This document shows, in pieces, positions 5,623 through 8,001 of a stretch of 8,001 bases of DNA. Numbering within the stretch: position 1 is the first letter of the stretch; every line of letters starts with the position of its first letter. Below the pieces are notes generated by a model, which did not search any database, was not told the DNA's origin, and was given only the letters and a program-made list of their open reading frames with translations. Source of the stretch: Bacteroidota bacterium (GTDB lineage: Bacteria; Bacteroidota; Ignavibacteria; Ignavibacteriales; Melioribacteraceae). Position numbers and translations under genes: made by a program. The stretch covers positions 5,694 through 13,694 of the forward strand of contig JAJYMU010000179.1 in assembly GCA_021786655.1 (NCBI GenBank), read 5' to 3'.

Positions 5623-6993
5623 TTAATTGATTACAATCTCTTTCAACAATTCGGCTGAATATAAACGCGTTAGCGGAAAATTTTTTAGGATGTTAAAACC
5701 AAGCCAGTCTTTCGCGTGATGCTCGCCGTGGATCAGCACAACTTTTTCCGGTTTCGTTTTATCAACTACGCGGAGAAGCTCTTCCCTTTTCGAGTGAGAC
5801 GAAAAATAAAATTTCTGGATCATGCAATTAACCTTGAATGACGAACTGAACTCCGATAGTTGAATCGTATCGCCGCGTTTTGAGTTTACAACTTTGAAGC
5901 CGGGAGTTTCGGGATCCATGTAGCCCACACCGAAAATTGCAAACGAATCTTGCCTCAACCAAAAATCCAAAAGTCTGTACGACGTTGTTCCCTGAAGCAT
6001 CATACCACTTGATGCTAGCACAATACCGGGATTTTTTTTGAACGTGTTGTAATCTTCAACATCAAGTAAATCTAATTGTGAAATTTCTTTCAGTTCGAGA
6101 TTCGGATCAGACCGTCTAACAAGATACCGGTTATAATCGTACACTCTGGAGATGTCGCGTGAGATTCCGCCTGTGTAAATATTTGTTTCTGTAAGTATGC
6201 CGCTTTTCATCATCACATAAATCGAAGTGAGTAGTTCTTGAGTTTTTCCGAGTGCGAAGACAGGGATCAAAATTGATCCGTCTTTGTGCAAAATCCGGTT
6301 GGCAGCTTTCGCAAATCTTGCTTCTTCACTTTTCCAAGTTCCAAGTTTTTCCGAATCGGTGCCGCCGTAAGTTGATTCCAGAATCAAAGTGTTGATACCC
6401 CGAATACCTTTCATGTCTGCGCCAATCATAATCGATTGATCGCCTAGATTAACATCGCCGGTATAAAATATTTTTTCTCCGCAGTATTCTATTAGAATAC
6501 CAGCCGAACCCAGTATATGCCCCGCATCGCGTAAAGTAAACCCGATCGGCGCCGATGAAGAATGTCTTAATCCTCTCAGTTCTATTTTTTCTTCATAATT
6601 TATTCCGTGGATACTCCTCACCAGCAGATCAATTTCTTCGTGTGTGTACACTTTAAAATCGGTTCCTTCAATTTGTCTAGCTGCTAAAATGTTGGCGGCA
6701 TTGTGCAAAGTTAATTCTGAAATTTCTTTTGTCTGAACTGTTGTATAGATTATAACGTGAGGGAAACGCTGAATCAGAAACGGAAGCGAACCGATATGAT
6801 CTTGATGAGCGTGGCTTATGAAAACAAAATCGAGAGGAAGATTTTCCAGCTGCTCAAATTTCGGCAGCGCATCAAATCCAAAATTTCTCGGGTGGATTCC
6901 GCAATCGAGCAGAATGCCCGTGTCGTCAATGTTTAGATAAAAGCAGCTGGCGCCAATTTCATCCGCGCCGCCTAGCGGAAGAAACTTTATCAT
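5623..6993 (-). CDS. MBL-fold beta-CASP hydrolase, probable ribonuclease (COG1236 type)
   Basis: The product has 456 residues, the size of bacterial CPSF73-like proteins. The metallo-beta-lactamase core starts with FLPLGGADEIGASCFYL and holds zinc motif HAHQDH (61-66), H159 in AGHILGSAG and D180 in FYTGDVNLG. The beta-CASP insert follows, with motif A in ILESTYG (E206), the GRALE-like PVFALGKTQELL (244-255) and VLASSGMMLQG (325-335). Motif B is FSSHSKREE (H400) and motif C VVLIHGEHH (H422). All metal-binding and beta-CASP residues are present, so an active enzyme on RNA (endo- or exonuclease, cytoplasmic) is likely. It differs from RNase J, which is longer and has a C-terminal domain. The start lies only 5 nt after the stop of the upstream YD-repeat gene, so the two are co-transcribed. 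Confidence 0.93.
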   Translation of the reverse strand: MIKFLPLGGADEIGASCFYLNIDDTGILLDCGIHPRNFGFDALPKFEQLENLPLDFVFISHAHQDHIGSLPFLIQRFPHVIIYTTVQTKEISELTLHNAANILAARQIEGTDFKVYTHEEIDLLVRSIHGINYEEKIELRGLRHSSSAPIGFTLRDAGHILGSAGILIEYCGEKIFYTGDVNLGDQSIMIGADMKGIRGINTLILESTYGGTDSEKLGTWKSEEARFAKAANRILHKDGSILIPVFALGKTQELLTSIYVMMKSGILTETNIYTGGISRDISRVYDYNRYLVRRSDPNLELKEISQLDLLDVEDYNTFKKNPGIVLASSGMMLQGTTSYRLLDFWLRQDSFAIFGVGYMDPETPGFKVVNSKRGDTIQLSEFSSSFKVNCMIQKFYFSSHSKREELLRVVDKTKPEKVVLIHGEHHAKDWLGFNILKNFPLTRLYSAELLKEIVIN

Positions 6994-6998
6994 AAAAT

Positions 6999-7961
6999 TT
7001 ATTTGTAATACTCATACTTGTATTCGCCATAGAACGCCGGTTTGTCGCTATTATCATAACGGATTTCTTCTTTCTGAAGTCCGTTCGGCAAATAGGTAAA
7101 CCTTACTCTGAATTGCCGTGGTCCATTTGCCATAAACATTTTGTCCTCAATCAAATTATTGTTTTTGTCGTAATCATAAAATCTATGATACTGGGGATTA
7201 CTCATCTCAATAAGGTTGCCGTTACCATCATATTTATAATTTATGTCGTAACCTTTCCCTTGCGATATCCTCTTCTCCATAATCAGTCTGCCGGCGGAAT
7301 CATATGACGAATTAATTTCTTCTTTAACATTTCCTTTCCCGTCCTTTGTAACTGCATTTACAGGAAGATCATTTTGGTATTTCAGAGTGATATCTGCAAG
7401 TAGTTCGTTTTTAGCGGAATAATTTTTCGTTTCGATGAGATTATTATTCTTGTCGTATGTGAAGTACGCTTCATTGGCTCCGTGATGCTGGTTATCGTAA
7501 ACCGTCCTTTGAATTTCGTTGCCACTCTTATCGTACTTTGAAACTCTCCTGGTTACCACGTTTCCGCTGCCGTCAAAATTTTCTAGCGACACAACATTCC
7601 CTTTGGAGTCATATTTATAAACATATTTAACTTCAATCTTGCCCAAGCTTGTATAACGTATTTGTTCTTTCTTGTTGCCGTTTCTATCAAAAATTATTTT
7701 CTCAGTAAGAGTCCTTTTTGAAGGAAGAGTACCGGTATTGGTATAGAATGCAACATGTTTAGTGCGGACTTTCACGTGGAGCTTTTTAGCTTTATCAATT
7801 TCTTTCTGTTCCTGATCAATTATCTGGGAATTGTTTTTCTGTGTGGATTTTGTTTGAGCGCCTGCATCAGCATTAAACAAAAGCGTGATGAACATTACAA
7901 TTGAGATGAAGAATAAAAGCTCGTTGGTCAATTTGCGCAAAAAGTTATTTCTTAACACCAT
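6999..7961 (-). CDS. Secreted YD-repeat protein, function unknown
   Basis: The product has 320 residues. An N-terminal signal (about 1-35) runs from MVLRNNFLRK through a hydrophobic stretch to ADAGA-QT. A Lys/Gln-rich linker (36-68) follows. From about 90 to the end there are degenerate repeats of about 22-26 residues centred on Y/F-D-x-x-G/N-N-x-x-E: 91, 117, 143, 169, 220, 244 and 264 are their rough starts, with YDKNNNLIE occurring twice. This is the YD/RHS-type repeat, which builds beta-sheet shells or surface fibres. The RHS core-terminal motif and a toxin tail are absent, so it is not a full RHS toxin. The start has AGGAGT at a good distance. It is the first gene of the minus-strand cluster and sits 5 nt before the beta-CASP hydrolase gene. 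Confidence 0.85.
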   Translation of the reverse strand: MVLRNNFLRKLTNELLFFISIVMFITLLFNADAGAQTKSTQKNNSQIIDQEQKEIDKAKKLHVKVRTKHVAFYTNTGTLPSKRTLTEKIIFDRNGNKKEQIRYTSLGKIEVKYVYKYDSKGNVVSLENFDGSGNVVTRRVSKYDKSGNEIQRTVYDNQHHGANEAYFTYDKNNNLIETKNYSAKNELLADITLKYQNDLPVNAVTKDGKGNVKEEINSSYDSAGRLIMEKRISQGKGYDINYKYDGNGNLIEMSNPQYHRFYDYDKNNNLIEDKMFMANGPRQFRVRFTYLPNGLQKEEIRYDNSDKPAFYGEYKYEYYK

Positions 7962-7971
7962 TGGTACTCCT

Positions 7972-8000
7972 AAAATTAATGTGACGCACCCGTTAATTTT
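7972..8000. repeat. AT-rich inverted repeat upstream of the YD-repeat gene
   Basis: AAAATTAA (7972-7979) is perfectly inverted as TTAATTTT (7993-8000) with a 13-nt spacer. It lies just upstream of the ribosome binding site of the YD-repeat gene and could be an operator or a terminator of a gene outside the window. Being purely A and T, it may also be chance. Confidence 0.25.
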
Positions 8001-8001
8001 T

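Noticed and set aside
6999..7961. YD-repeat protein as an RHS-type toxin of a contact-dependent system
   Set aside because: At 320 residues it is too short, lacks the RHS core-terminal motif and a variable toxin tail, and has no immunity-type gene next to it.

Overview
The window looks like a chromosomal housekeeping segment from the Bacteroidota/Ignavibacteriota (FCB) side of the bacterial tree. The evidence is AT-rich DNA, a secreted DUF6588-like protein, a lipoprotein with a Ser-Thr-rich/Kre9-like fold, a secreted YD-repeat protein and a COG1236-type beta-CASP hydrolase. Several genes have clear Shine-Dalgarno sequences (AGGAGG, GGAGA, GAGGT, AGGAGT). These are usually weak or absent in Bacteroidia and Flavobacteriia, so an Ignavibacteria- or Chlorobi-like organism is the better guess. 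This placement is inferred from protein style and is not proven.

Layout. Left block (1-2568, minus strand): a secreted DUF6588-like protein cut by the window edge, and upstream of it recN (SMC-like DNA repair ATPase). Middle block (about 2700-3990, plus strand): an initiator tRNA-fMet gene between two broken copies of itself, then a cupin protein, a 33-residue membrane protein with a strong ribosome binding site, and a bidirectional terminator. Right block (4006-7961, minus strand): five genes reading leftwards in the order YD-repeat secreted protein, beta-CASP metallo-hydrolase, RDD membrane protein, Ser-Thr-rich-type lipoprotein and secreted DsrE-like protein. Short gaps (5, 91, 39 and 17 nt) suggest one operon or two overlapping units ending at the terminator at 3949-3986.

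The most unusual part is 2751-3252. The intact tRNA-fMet (2885-2957) has every initiator hallmark. Upstream lies a pseudo-copy that aligns with tRNA positions 1 to about 49 but is interrupted by two hairpins. Downstream lies a 3'-half pseudo-copy, including tRNA trailer sequence and its own terminator, interrupted in the T-arm by a third, smaller palindrome. The two upstream hairpins share their terminal sequences in opposite orientation, so they look like members of one small palindromic insertion family. The three copies share a 19-nt block covering the anticodon loop. Decay of a tandem tRNA array hit by palindromic elements explains this most simply; recombination at a tRNA attachment core is an alternative.

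No CRISPR array, transposase, phage gene or defence system is visible.
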